Below are positions 55,900 through 64,000 of a stretch of DNA of 64,000 bases, piece after piece (position 1 is the first letter of the stretch; each line of letters opens with the position of its first letter). The position numbers and the translations under genes are program-made. The DNA comes from Saccharospirillaceae bacterium (GTDB lineage: Bacteria > Pseudomonadota > Gammaproteobacteria > Pseudomonadales > Oceanobacteraceae): positions 372,001 to 436,000 of the forward strand of contig JAKVCS010000003.1 in assembly GCA_022448365.1 (NCBI GenBank). The letters are read 5' to 3'. The notes under the pieces are model-generated. The model was not told the DNA's origin and did no database searches. It worked only from the letters and a program-made list of their open reading frames with translations.

Positions 55900-57939
55900 C
55901 TACCATTGAACAGTCAGACCAGCACCGACATGACGACCCGCCGCCGGAGCGTAATTCGCGGTATCACCACCATACCAAACGGACTCGGCATAGGTTTTAT
56001 CCAGCAGGTTATTAACCTGAACATACAATTTCAGATCACCTCCAACCGAAGCAAGGTTATAAAACGCTGTCAGATCGACTACTTCAAAACCTTTATAAGA
56101 CTCGTCGTTATCGTCGCTGATGTAATATTTTCCGGTCGAACGCCAGGCAATGCTCCCGCCAAAAGCGACAGGCGGTGTATAGCTCGCTTTTAAGGTGGCC
56201 GTATGTTCCGGCACGCCCGTCACCGACTTACCTTCCAGCGCCTTGTTCTCGTTCTTTTTGATATCACTGTCAAATAATCCCAATAATCCCACCAGTTCAA
56301 AATAGGCAATCGGACTAAAGCGTAATTCGGCTTCCAGGCCCCTGCGGCGGGTTTCACCCAGATTTTTAATAACCCCACCCTGCTCCTGATACTCGCCGGA
56401 GGAATCGAGCACAAATGCAGCAATATCCATGTACCACATGTCAGCCGGAACACCACCAAAGCCAACTTCGTATTGCCAATAATCCACCGGGTCTACATCG
56501 ATACTGGCATCGTATTTTGCCTCCCCGGATGGCAAAGCATAACCATTGGCGGCACTGCCACGAAGCTGCCAGTTGTCTGTCAGATGGTAGCGCACACCCG
56601 CCTTCGGGCTTAAATGCGCATAGTCTTCCATCGATGATCTTTTATCGTCTGTTTTATTATGAGAATCGCCACCAAAACGGTCGTAGCGAAGACCCAGTGT
56701 TGAGGTAAGATCCTGGGTCAGCATCATGTCCACCTGAGCAAATGCCGAGCTTGTTTGCGTGGTTAATTCACGGTTTTCGGTGACATCTCCGCGCACCCGA
56801 TTTTTACTGTTGTAACGCGCTGCATCGGTAGTTTCATCGAGATATTCAATGCCCGCCACCCAGGAAGCGGTTGCACCCATAAGTTCACGATGACCATTTA
56901 AACTGGCACCTAACGCCAAACCTTCACGACTGTAAATACGTTCCGACTGACCGTCTTCGCTGTAACTGAATTTGGCAAACCGCACCGAATTCTGATCGAC
57001 GCCATAGGCATAGGTCAGTAAACGAATGTCCGCGGTTACCATGGTGTTGTAATCCAGCCGGTAAGAGGTGAAATTACGGTTACCGCCGTCGTCTTCTGCC
57101 GTCAGCCTGCCATTGGCATCACGAGCGCGATCACGGCGGGCTTTTTCGCCCCGATTAAATTGATCTTCGGTAATGTACCCCGGCGCATTAAAGTGACCGC
57201 TGTGACGACGCAGAGAAAACGCCAGTTCAGAATCGCTGTCAATGTCGTAAGCAATGCGCGCAGCGGCATTGGTTTTGGTGTATTCCTGATGATCACGGTA
57301 ACCCGCTGTGTCGTAACCCTGCAACGCAAAATTAGTCGAAATTGGCCCAACGGAATTACCCACTGCCAGCTGGGCGTTCACCGTATCGTAGGCACCGATA
57401 AAGACATCCGCTTCGGAATATTTTCCGCCCTTACGGGTTTCAAGTGCCAGCGTACCTCCCCGGGCAAAATTACCGTACAAAGGTGAAACCGGGCCTTTAT
57501 AAATACGGATCGTTTCTAATTCGATGGGCATCATAATATTGGTATCGGCATAGCCGTCACCGTGGGAGCCACCCTCGTTGAGCGAAATGCCATCGATATA
57601 TACCGCAGCGTCACTGCCATGTCCGGCCGCAGCAAAACCACGAATCTGGAACGCACTGGCAACACCACCCTGAGCGTAAGCACCGGTACTCATGGTCATG
57701 CCGGGCACGTCTTCAATGGCACGCAATACATCGCTGATATTACGTTGCTCCAACATTTCACGATCAATCAGATTCACCGTAAAGGATTGATTGGCTTCTG
57801 CCATACCTTCACCGGTTACCGTGATATCACTCAGCTGGGTGGTTGTTTCCTCGGCGATAACAGAAGCTGCAAGCGCCATGCTGATGGCCACTGCCAAAGG
57901 TTTTACAGCAAGTAATGTTGACGGGGCTTTTGTCCGCAT
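55900..57939 (-). CDS. TonB-dependent outer-membrane receptor
   Basis: 679 residues. Signal peptide cleaved near residue 29, then a TonB box at about 37-43 (SDITVTG), the plug domain (VNLIDREMLEQRNISDVLRAIEDVPGM, then AFQIRGFAAAGHGSDAAVYIDGISL and YKGPVSPLYGNFARGGTLALET) and a 22-strand barrel that ends with GLTVQW, a terminal Trp. It lies 57 bases after the second ATPase gene and is probably the last gene of the ABC operon. An ABC transporter of the Opp/Dpp class combined with a receptor suggests uptake of a metallophore or peptide-like compound. The ligand cannot be deduced from the sequence. Confidence 0.93.
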   Translation of the reverse strand: MRTKAPSTLLAVKPLAVAISMALAASVIAEETTTQLSDITVTGEGMAEANQSFTVNLIDREMLEQRNISDVLRAIEDVPGMTMSTGAYAQGGVASAFQIRGFAAAGHGSDAAVYIDGISLNEGGSHGDGYADTNIMMPIELETIRIYKGPVSPLYGNFARGGTLALETRKGGKYSEADVFIGAYDTVNAQLAVGNSVGPISTNFALQGYDTAGYRDHQEYTKTNAAARIAYDIDSDSELAFSLRRHSGHFNAPGYITEDQFNRGEKARRDRARDANGRLTAEDDGGNRNFTSYRLDYNTMVTADIRLLTYAYGVDQNSVRFAKFSYSEDGQSERIYSREGLALGASLNGHRELMGATASWVAGIEYLDETTDAARYNSKNRVRGDVTENRELTTQTSSAFAQVDMMLTQDLTSTLGLRYDRFGGDSHNKTDDKRSSMEDYAHLSPKAGVRYHLTDNWQLRGSAANGYALPSGEAKYDASIDVDPVDYWQYEVGFGGVPADMWYMDIAAFVLDSSGEYQEQGGVIKNLGETRRRGLEAELRFSPIAYFELVGLLGLFDSDIKKNENKALEGKSVTGVPEHTATLKASYTPPVAFGGSIAWRSTGKYYISDDNDESYKGFEVVDLTAFYNLASVGGDLKLYVQVNNLLDKTYAESVWYGGDTANYAPAAGRHVGAGLTVQW

Positions 57940-57996
57940 ATTGATAAATCCTTAATTCGTTAAAAATCGTATCGGTCACAGAAAAATAAAAAATGA

Positions 57997-58887
57997 TCAG
58001 AAGACGTCGATTGAACAGCGAACACCTTCAAGAAAACGATTGGCCTGCAGCAGCTTTTGCGTATAAGGGTGACGCAGTTTTTGCGTATCAGGCTCCGCTG
58101 TATGGCTCAGCAACTGATCACAATCTCCGCGCTCAACGAGGTCGCCTTCACGCATTACCAGTAGCTGGTCACACAACTGATTAACCGCCGCTAAATCGTG
58201 GGAAATAAATAAAATGGCTAAACCATGGCGTTGTTGCAGTTGGCGTAATAACGTCAGCACCTGCGCCTGAACGGTTTTATCCAGAGCTGATACCGCTTCA
58301 TCACACACCAGTAATTGCGGCTTTACCGTTAACGCCCGGGCAATACACACACGCTGGCGCTCACCACCGCTGAGTTGATGCGGGTAGGCATGTAATAAGC
58401 GTTGCGGCAGTCCGACGTCCTTTAACGCAGCCAAGGCAATCGATTGACGCTGGCTTTGATTCAGCGTTTCAAAGTTTGTCCGTGGTTCAACAATCGCCGC
58501 ATCAATGCGTTGCAGAGGGTTTAACGCGGCATAAGGATTCTGAAACACCATTTGCACTGAGCGTCTTATCTGGCGAAGCTGTTGGTCAGAGCACTGATGA
58601 ATATCAAGGCCATTGACCAACACACTGCCAGAGTCGGGTTTTTCTAGCCCCATGACCATGCGCGCCAGAGTACTTTTACCCGAGCCACTTTCTCCGACCA
58701 GACCGACAACGTCACCGCTGTTGATCGTCAGAGAAACATTGTTGACCGCCGCCACGCTGGAACGTCTGCTGCAAAGTACGTTGTTGAATACGTTGCTTAT
58801 TAAGCTGCCTGAGCCGCCATCAAGCATGGTCCCGACCGTACGATAGCTGCGACTGACATTTTTAACCTGAAGTAACGGTTCAGACAT
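57997..58887 (-). CDS. ABC transporter ATPase (DppF/OppF-like)
   Basis: 296 residues. Walker A VGESGSGKSTLARMVMG, signature LSGGERQRVCIARAL, and Walker B LLVCDEAVSALDKTVQ, with Ala where the family usually has Pro. The N-terminal part has an insertion of about 20 residues (GTMLDGGSGSLISNVF and next) before the ABC core. The ATG at 58887 overlaps the previous ATPase by eight bases; the frame is open one codon further (TTG at 58890). Second ATPase of an Opp/Dpp-type importer. Confidence 0.9.
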   Translation of the reverse strand: MSEPLLQVKNVSRSYRTVGTMLDGGSGSLISNVFNNVLCSRRSSVAAVNNVSLTINSGDVVGLVGESGSGKSTLARMVMGLEKPDSGSVLVNGLDIHQCSDQQLRQIRRSVQMVFQNPYAALNPLQRIDAAIVEPRTNFETLNQSQRQSIALAALKDVGLPQRLLHAYPHQLSGGERQRVCIARALTVKPQLLVCDEAVSALDKTVQAQVLTLLRQLQQRHGLAILFISHDLAAVNQLCDQLLVMREGDLVERGDCDQLLSHTAEPDTQKLRHPYTQKLLQANRFLEGVRCSIDVF

Positions 58888-59761
58888 CAATCTGCCCCCA
58901 GATATTTTCTGCCATCATCTCACCCTTACGATCAGGCTGAGTAAGCCGGGGAATAGCATTAAGCAATTCTGCGGTGTACGGGTGTTGAGGTTGAGTTAAC
59001 ACCGAATGCGTATCACCCTGCTCCAGCACCTCGCCCTGATACATCACCAATAAACGATCTGCCAGTCGGGCAATTAAATTCAGATCATGGCTGATCATTA
59101 ACATGGCAAAACCGCGCTTTTTCTGAATATCTGCCAGCCAACGCACTAACTCCGCCTGGACTACCATATCCAGTGAAGCCGTTGGTTCGTCTGCCAGAAT
59201 TAATGACGGCTGCAACGCCATTACCATCGCCAATGCAGCGCGTTGGCACATACCGCCACTGAGTTCAAACGCATAGTTATGCAGAATTTCTTCAGGCCGG
59301 GGCATACCCACATCCTGCAATGTGGTCAGCGCCAATTGCAGCGCCTGCGATTTATTCAGTTTTAAATGCCAGCGAATGGCTTCTGCCATTTGCTGGCCGA
59401 TGGTCATTTGCGGATTAAAAGCGGAATGCGACGACTGAAACATCATGCCGATATGACGACCACGCACACGATTTAAATGACTTTTTTCGGTCAGCAGACT
59501 ACGGCCTTTAAACTGAATATCGCCACCAACAGAGAGGCCACTATGGCCGGAAACATCCTGATTTAATAAACCCATAGCGGCATGGGCAATGGTGCTTTTA
59601 CCACTGCCACTTTCACCCACTAAACCAACAATTTCCCCCGGTGCTATCGCAAAAGAAACATCACAAACCGCGTGCACTGCAGCAGCTCCGCTGCCATAAC
59701 AAACCGATAAATGATCAACGGATAACAGCGTATTTAAGTTATTTTCATTTAACTCATTCAA
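58880..59761 (-). CDS. ABC transporter ATPase (DppD/OppD-like)
   Basis: 293 residues from TTG at 59761. Walker A GESGSGKST at 49-57, signature ELSGGMCQRAALAMVMAL, and Walker B LILADEPTASLDMVVQ. The C-terminal HPYTAELLNAIP is the typical OppD end region. I chose the TTG because GGAGG is placed eight bases upstream and the overlap with the permease stop is then only eight bases. An ATG at 59818 would give a 65-base overlap without a ribosome-binding site, so 293 residues is preferred over 312. Note that the signature has Met-Cys (GGMCQ) instead of the usual GGMRQ. Confidence 0.9.
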   Translation of the reverse strand: MNELNENNLNTLLSVDHLSVCYGSGAAAVHAVCDVSFAIAPGEIVGLVGESGSGKSTIAHAAMGLLNQDVSGHSGLSVGGDIQFKGRSLLTEKSHLNRVRGRHIGMMFQSSHSAFNPQMTIGQQMAEAIRWHLKLNKSQALQLALTTLQDVGMPRPEEILHNYAFELSGGMCQRAALAMVMALQPSLILADEPTASLDMVVQAELVRWLADIQKKRGFAMLMISHDLNLIARLADRLLVMYQGEVLEQGDTHSVLTQPQHPYTAELLNAIPRLTQPDRKGEMMAENIWGQIDV

Positions 59762-60608
59762 CCCCTGGTCCTCCGCTGATATTTCGTCGTTTCGGGTCAA
59801 CAATATCGCGCACACCATCGCCTACCAGATTGATGCTTAATACCGTGATCACAATCATCAAGCCCGGAAATACCACCATCCACCAGGCACCACTGAGCAT
59901 GCTGCTCATACCATTGCCCAATAAATTGCCCCAGCTGGGTAAGGTGCTGGGTACACCCAGATTTAAAAAGCTCAGGGTGGATTCAATCAGTACCGCCTGA
60001 CCAACGCCCACAGTCACCACCACCAATAACGGCGCAGCAGCATTGGGCAATACATGCACCAGTGCCAGGCGCCAACGTGATGCACCACCAACAATGGCGG
60101 CGGCGACAAATTCACTCTGCATTAAACGTCGGGTTTCGGTACGCATTAATCGCGCGGTGCCCATCCAGCTCGCCAGACCAATAACGGTAATGACTTTTAA
60201 TAAACTGGATTCACCAAACGCCTGAGATACAATCACCAGCAATAACACCGGGATGGCTAATATCGCATCAAGCAACTGCATTAACATCCGGTCGAGCCAC
60301 ACCGGTGCCATTCCGGCTAACAGGCCGTAACAACAGCCCAGCAAGGTGGCAATTAACGTAGCAATCAATGCCACCAACAAAGATACCTGAGCACCAACCA
60401 GTAAACGCGCGAATAAATCCCGGCCGAGCTGATCGGTACCCAGCCAATGTGATAATGACGGTGCCGCATAAATTGACGATAAATCTGGCGTATCCGCGGC
60501 ATAAGGTGCCAATAACGGACCGAGTAGCGCCACAGCAATAATAATGGCCAGGCCGATGAATCCGGCTTTTGCCAGGCGATGGCGTAGAAAAGAAGCCATA
60601 TTAAACAT
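59754..60608 (-). CDS. ABC transporter permease (DppC/OppC-like)
   Basis: 284 residues, about six helices. The DppC-type N-terminal region contains HWLGTDQLGRDLFARLLVGAQVSLLVAL, and the EAA loop is FVAAAIVGGASRWRLALVHVLPNAAAPLLVV. It pairs with the neighbouring permease to form the inner-membrane pore. Start ATG at 60608, overlapping the previous gene by eight bases; an ATG three codons later is equally possible. The end overlaps the first ATPase gene. Confidence 0.92.
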   Translation of the reverse strand: MFNMASFLRHRLAKAGFIGLAIIIAVALLGPLLAPYAADTPDLSSIYAAPSLSHWLGTDQLGRDLFARLLVGAQVSLLVALIATLIATLLGCCYGLLAGMAPVWLDRMLMQLLDAILAIPVLLLVIVSQAFGESSLLKVITVIGLASWMGTARLMRTETRRLMQSEFVAAAIVGGASRWRLALVHVLPNAAAPLLVVVTVGVGQAVLIESTLSFLNLGVPSTLPSWGNLLGNGMSSMLSGAWWMVVFPGLMIVITVLSINLVGDGVRDIVDPKRRNISGGPGVE

Positions 60609-61569
60609 CGGCGTACTGGCGCCTCATTTTCGGGTTCAACCAGGCGACCAATAAATCCGTAATTAAATTGCCAAGAATCACCAGCATACCGGTTACCAGA
60701 ACCGCAGCCATTAATACGGTGTAATTTTTACCGATGGCGGATTTAAGAAATAACTGACCAAGACCAGGCCAGGAGAAAATCCATTCAACAATAAAAGCGC
60801 CACCCATCAGCAAGGGTAACGACACACCACACCAGGTAATAAACGGCGTTAGAGCATTGGGCAATTCGTAGCGCCACATTAACGTTCGTGGCGGTAATCC
60901 CCGAGCCACCGCAGCGCGGTAATAATCCGATGCCAGCACATCACGCACACTGCCACGAATCAAACGAATATAAGGGCCCGCATGGGCAAGAATAATGGTG
61001 ACTACCGGTAAAATCAGATGTTGTATCCGACTGCTAACCGTATCTGCTTTGCCCAGCGTCATCATGCCGGAAGACGGTAACCAATCGAGCACCACCGAGA
61101 AGAATAAAATCAGTAATAATCCCAGCCAGAATGCCGGAGTGGCAAAACTCACCAGCGCCAGACCACTGGTCAGATAATCGGCTGGCGATTGTGCCCAACG
61201 TCCGGCGACATACCCCAGTAACAAAGACAACACCACAATCCCCGTTGCTGCAACGGACATTAATAACGCGGTATTAAGCGTGGCACTCCAGATCACCTGA
61301 CTGACCGGGCGACCGTCTTTTAGCGAAAATCCCCAATCACCCTGAAGCAGATTGCCTAACCAATCACCGTATTGAGTAATTAACGGATCGTTTAAACCGA
61401 GATTATCCGCAACCCGGTCGTAATCCGTCGCCGACATAAATTCCCGACCACCGACTAAGCTGGCCACCGGCGAGCCCGGTGCGGCTTTCATGATGACAAA
61501 CGCCAGCAGACTGATCAGCAATAATTGCGGTAACGCGGCAACCAGTCGCAGCAACACATAACGCAACAT
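60601..61569 (-). CDS. ABC transporter permease (DppB/OppB-like)
   Basis: 322 residues, six helices. The N-terminal LLRLVAALPQLLLISLLAFVIM and APGSP are DppB-typical. The coupling loop is DYYRAAVARGLPPRTLMWRYELPNALTPFITW. The start codon shares one base with the binding-protein stop (TGATG), and the stop overlaps the next permease, so the four inner-membrane components are translationally coupled. Confidence 0.93.
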   Translation of the reverse strand: MLRYVLLRLVAALPQLLLISLLAFVIMKAAPGSPVASLVGGREFMSATDYDRVADNLGLNDPLITQYGDWLGNLLQGDWGFSLKDGRPVSQVIWSATLNTALLMSVAATGIVVLSLLLGYVAGRWAQSPADYLTSGLALVSFATPAFWLGLLLILFFSVVLDWLPSSGMMTLGKADTVSSRIQHLILPVVTIILAHAGPYIRLIRGSVRDVLASDYYRAAVARGLPPRTLMWRYELPNALTPFITWCGVSLPLLMGGAFIVEWIFSWPGLGQLFLKSAIGKNYTVLMAAVLVTGMLVILGNLITDLLVAWLNPKMRRQYADV

Positions 61570-63251
61570 CAGTGGCTGGCCGCCTGGCTATGCTGTTCAG
61601 CGGCTGGCGCTGAAATTGTGTTTGTATTTGGAGCTGGGTTTGCGTTACGCCATTGCTCGATATTCCACAGCGGTGAAGTGCCATGACCAAAGATCTTTTT
61701 CTGGAATCCCTGTAACCCTTTGCGCACGCCGTATACATGCTCCAGATACACCAAATAGTTGTACGGCGGATTTTCCGTCAGTTCACGCTGCAGGTGACGA
61801 TAAATCTGAACCCGTTGCAGATCATTGGTGGTACGGCGACCAGCAATCAGCAGCGCATCAACGTCGGGATTACTGAAGCCGCTGTAATTGCTGCCAGCAT
61901 CCAGCATATAAGACGAGAAGAAACGGTACAGATCATCGTCAGCGTCGCCCGGTAAACCACCACCCAGGATTAACGCCTGGGTTTGCGGAATATCAATCAC
62001 CGCCCAGTCTTTTACATCGACTTTGGCTTCGATACCCAGCCGCTGTAACTGGCTGGCCAATAGTGTCGCCAGGTCCACCCGAACCGGAGAACTGACCGGT
62101 GCCGTTAATACAAACGAAAATAGCTTGCCGTCTTTTTCCATCAGGCCATCGCTATTGCGCTGCCAACCGGCCTGGTTTAATAACTGCTCGGCACGCTGAA
62201 TATCATTATCGTGCTTCAGTAAGTGCGCTGGCGCTGCCGTCATACGATTAAATTGCAGCGGCGCATAAGCGGCGCTGCCGTAGCCCAGTAAGGCACCTTT
62301 CACCAATGCCTCACGATCCGTAGCAAACTGAATTGCCTGACGTACCCGCACATCGGCAAATAACGGATCGCGATGATTAAACATCATCACCCGGTAATCC
62401 GCAGACGGAGTTGTTTCGATGCGAAAAACATCATCGTCTTTTACCGCCGCAATTTGTTTTGGTGTCAGTGCGGCAACATCAATTTCGCCTTTTTTCAGTT
62501 GCACCAAACGCACATTCGGATCCGGCAGGAATTTATAAATCACCCGCTTAAATGCCGGCGCACCGTCGTAAAAATCCGGGTTGGCCACCAGTTCCAGATA
62601 TTCACCCGGACGACGTGACTTAAATTGATACGGGCCGGTACCAATCGGCTGATCGAAATTAAACCGATCGGTATTAAAATCTTTACCGGCTAATGCATGT
62701 TTGGGAACCATGCCGATTTTTAACCGCCCCGGCAGTGGCGACAACGGCTGACTGAGGCTGATCTGAACCGTTAACGGATCAATCACACGGACGTTATTAA
62801 TCTCCTCCACTTCCTTGCGCAAACCGCTGTGATTGTCCGGATTCTGAATACTCTCGATGGTAAACTTCACATCCTCAGCGGTAAACGCAACGCCGTCGTG
62901 CCATTTAATGCCATCGCGTAATTTGATGGTGTACACCTTGCCATCGTCCGATACCGACCACGACTGCGCCATATCCGGCACCAGACGATTATCCAGATTG
63001 AGCTTAAACAAACCGCGGAATATCGATTTATCGGCATCCGCATGCTGATGCCCAGCCACTGGGTTTAGCCACTCTGGTTCGGTGGCTCGGGCAACAATTA
63101 GCGTATCCTCACGGGAAATGGCATCGTTGCCCGCAATGTCCGATTCTTGCCAACGGGTCGATTGGTCACAGGCTGTCAGACTGGCCAGAGTTATGCCCCA
63201 CAGGATAGAAACCCTGAACAGGGCAGAAACCGCAAAAAATGAAACGTTCAT
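61569..63251 (-). CDS. ABC transporter substrate-binding lipoprotein (family 5)
   Basis: 560 residues of the SBP family 5 (peptide, nickel, opine and metallophore binders). The signal peptide ends in the lipobox ASLTAC with Cys28 as the lipidated residue. Domain features are KSIFRGLFKLNLDNRLVPDMAQSWSVSDDGKVYTIKLRDGIKWHDG, GVAFTAEDVKFTIESI and FADVRVRQAIQFATDREALVKGALLGYGSAAYAPLQF. It is the first gene of a five-gene transporter and receptor operon, divergent from BlaI. A Fur box lies 110 bases upstream. The ligand class is open: peptide, ferric chelate or nickel complex. Confidence 0.92.
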   Translation of the reverse strand: MNVSFFAVSALFRVSILWGITLASLTACDQSTRWQESDIAGNDAISREDTLIVARATEPEWLNPVAGHQHADADKSIFRGLFKLNLDNRLVPDMAQSWSVSDDGKVYTIKLRDGIKWHDGVAFTAEDVKFTIESIQNPDNHSGLRKEVEEINNVRVIDPLTVQISLSQPLSPLPGRLKIGMVPKHALAGKDFNTDRFNFDQPIGTGPYQFKSRRPGEYLELVANPDFYDGAPAFKRVIYKFLPDPNVRLVQLKKGEIDVAALTPKQIAAVKDDDVFRIETTPSADYRVMMFNHRDPLFADVRVRQAIQFATDREALVKGALLGYGSAAYAPLQFNRMTAAPAHLLKHDNDIQRAEQLLNQAGWQRNSDGLMEKDGKLFSFVLTAPVSSPVRVDLATLLASQLQRLGIEAKVDVKDWAVIDIPQTQALILGGGLPGDADDDLYRFFSSYMLDAGSNYSGFSNPDVDALLIAGRRTTNDLQRVQIYRHLQRELTENPPYNYLVYLEHVYGVRKGLQGFQKKIFGHGTSPLWNIEQWRNANPAPNTNTISAPAAEQHSQAASH

Positions 63252-63360
63252 AAACAGATAACTACTCGTGGTGATATTCAGAGCCGCTTTTTCACGTCAA
63301 CCAACGTGGCGAGCAGTCGCTGAAAAGTTGACATAGCGGCGGCAATGTGAAAAATCGCAT

Positions 63361-63375
63361 CGAGAATAATTATCA
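63361..63375. promoter_or_regulatory. Fur box between the ABC operon and blaI
   Basis: CGAGAATAATTATCA matches the 7-1-7 Fur consensus TGATAATnATTATCA at 12 of 14 positions. On the minus strand TTGATA (read across 63371-63376) could serve as a -35 for the binding-protein operon. On the plus strand the box lies only 33 bases before the BlaI start. Iron control of one or both units is predicted. Confidence 0.6.
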
Positions 63376-63407
63376 ACTGATTGACGAAAACCGATAAGGG
63401 ATCGGCG

Positions 63408-63881
63408 ATGACCAAGATAGACAACATGCTGGAACGGCTTCTGGGAATCCGCCGGTCGAAAAACCCCATGCCGCCGCTGGGTCCACGGGAACTGGAGGTA
63501 CTGAAGTTGCTGTGGCGCGAACAACCGTTAACCGCCCAGTGTATTCATCAGCGCAGTCAGTCGCAGGACATCTCCCTCAGCACCGTACAAAGCACGCTGG
63601 AGCGTTTGTACCGCAAACAGCTGATCGAACGAGAGAAAAGCGGTCGCTCTTACGTTTATACCGCTGCGATTAACCAAAGCACGGTGATCAGCCGCCTGCT
63701 GCAGGATCTGGCGATTGAAATCAGCGATGGCGATATGGCGCCGATTATTTCCGGCTTTATGGACTTTATCAGTGAGGAAGTTCCGGATGCCGACACCTCT
63801 GGGTTAAAAGCGATGATGCCTGTCGATAACAGCACCCGTCAGGCAACTGACCACTCCGATCTCAACCAAAGCAGTGACTGA
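63408..63881 (+). CDS. BlaI/MecI/CopY family transcriptional repressor
   Basis: 157 residues. Winged-helix domain (PRELEVLKLLWREQPLTAQCIHQRSQSQDISLSTVQSTLERLYRKQLIEREKSGRSYVYTA, about residues 26-86), as in BlaI/MecI repressors. A helical dimerisation tail follows. The ATG at 63408 has AAGGGA at the right distance; the frame is open 9 codons upstream from a TTG. An M56-type membrane gene begins one base after the stop, forming the usual BlaI-BlaR pair, in which the membrane peptidase triggers repressor cleavage. Confidence 0.9.
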   Translation: MTKIDNMLERLLGIRRSKNPMPPLGPRELEVLKLLWREQPLTAQCIHQRSQSQDISLSTVQSTLERLYRKQLIEREKSGRSYVYTAAINQSTVISRLLQDLAIEISDGDMAPIISGFMDFISEEVPDADTSGLKAMMPVDNSTRQATDHSDLNQSSD

Positions 63882-63882
63882 G

Positions 63883-64000
63883 ATGTTCGCGCATTCCCTG
63901 CCCGACATTATCCCCGGTGTGTTTACCTGGAGCGTTATCACATTAATGCTCAGTGGCTGCCTGGCGTTTTTGTATCCGCTGTTACGGCGGTTGATGTTGG
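63883..64000 (+). CDS. M56/BlaR1-like membrane protein, N-terminal fragment (cut by window edge)
   Basis: Only 39 residues are in the window. They begin MFAHSLPDIIPGVFTWSVITLM, form a first membrane helix and reach FLYPLLRRLML before the edge. Its position directly after blaI suggests an M56 family metallopeptidase sensor. Many proteobacterial M56 proteins also carry a C-terminal TonB domain, which would fit the nearby receptor, but that part is outside the window. Confidence 0.55.
   Translation, partial: MFAHSLPDIIPGVFTWSVITLMLSGCLAFLYPLLRRLML

Overview
The window is a chromosomal segment of a gammaproteobacterium. Its gene order (leuCDB-asd-fimV-truA-trpF, folC-SPOR-cvpA-purF-metZ, and holC-linker-valS) is the arrangement known from Pseudomonas and the Oceanospirillales. 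Base composition is close to 50% GC in the core. From family knowledge I infer a marine Oceanospirillales/Pseudomonadales-type bacterium. The exact genus cannot be read from the sequence alone. No tRNA, rRNA, insertion sequence or CRISPR array was seen.

Layout. 0-2 kb: edge of a SulP transporter, a decayed metE remnant, a MOSC protein and a small CPXCG protein. 2-8 kb: a complete three-gene RND efflux operon (outer-membrane factor, adaptor, pump) on the minus strand. 8-10.4 kb: a Fur-box-headed operon of two small membrane proteins and a PepSY protein. 10.5-12.7 kb: a TetR regulator with its own operator, an MDR oxidoreductase and a hotdog-fold protein. 12.7-22.3 kb: housekeeping genes (hpt, dapE, rlmA, a TetR gene, holC, the holC-valS linker gene, valS) and a coniferyl-aldehyde-dehydrogenase-like gene. 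22.4-28 kb: an AT-richer accessory block with a two-gene secreted pair (small protein plus a GFSRG hydrolase), DUF3297, an orphan protein, gene fragments, a 55-residue TTG-start exported peptide, MAPEG and a beta-barrel protein. 28-36 kb: a second PepSY protein, tas, a YbbN/CnoX-like thioredoxin, a DUF6436 protein and the MoxR-DUF58-TgpA module.

36-54 kb is one long minus-strand biosynthetic block running leuC-leuD-leuB-asd-fimV-truA-trpF-trpB-trpA-folC-SPOR-cvpA-purF-metZ, with a divergent LysR gene at its head. accD, which in relatives usually sits just before folC, is absent there. 54.9 kb: a tandem-domain universal stress protein.

55.9-64 kb is the most interesting region. A tightly coupled operon (family 5 lipoprotein, two permeases, two ATPases, TonB-dependent receptor) is divergent from a BlaI-type repressor and the start of an M56/BlaR1-like membrane gene. 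A good Fur-box match lies between the two. This looks like a complete outer-to-inner membrane uptake route for a metal complex or modified peptide, paired with a membrane-protease signalling module.
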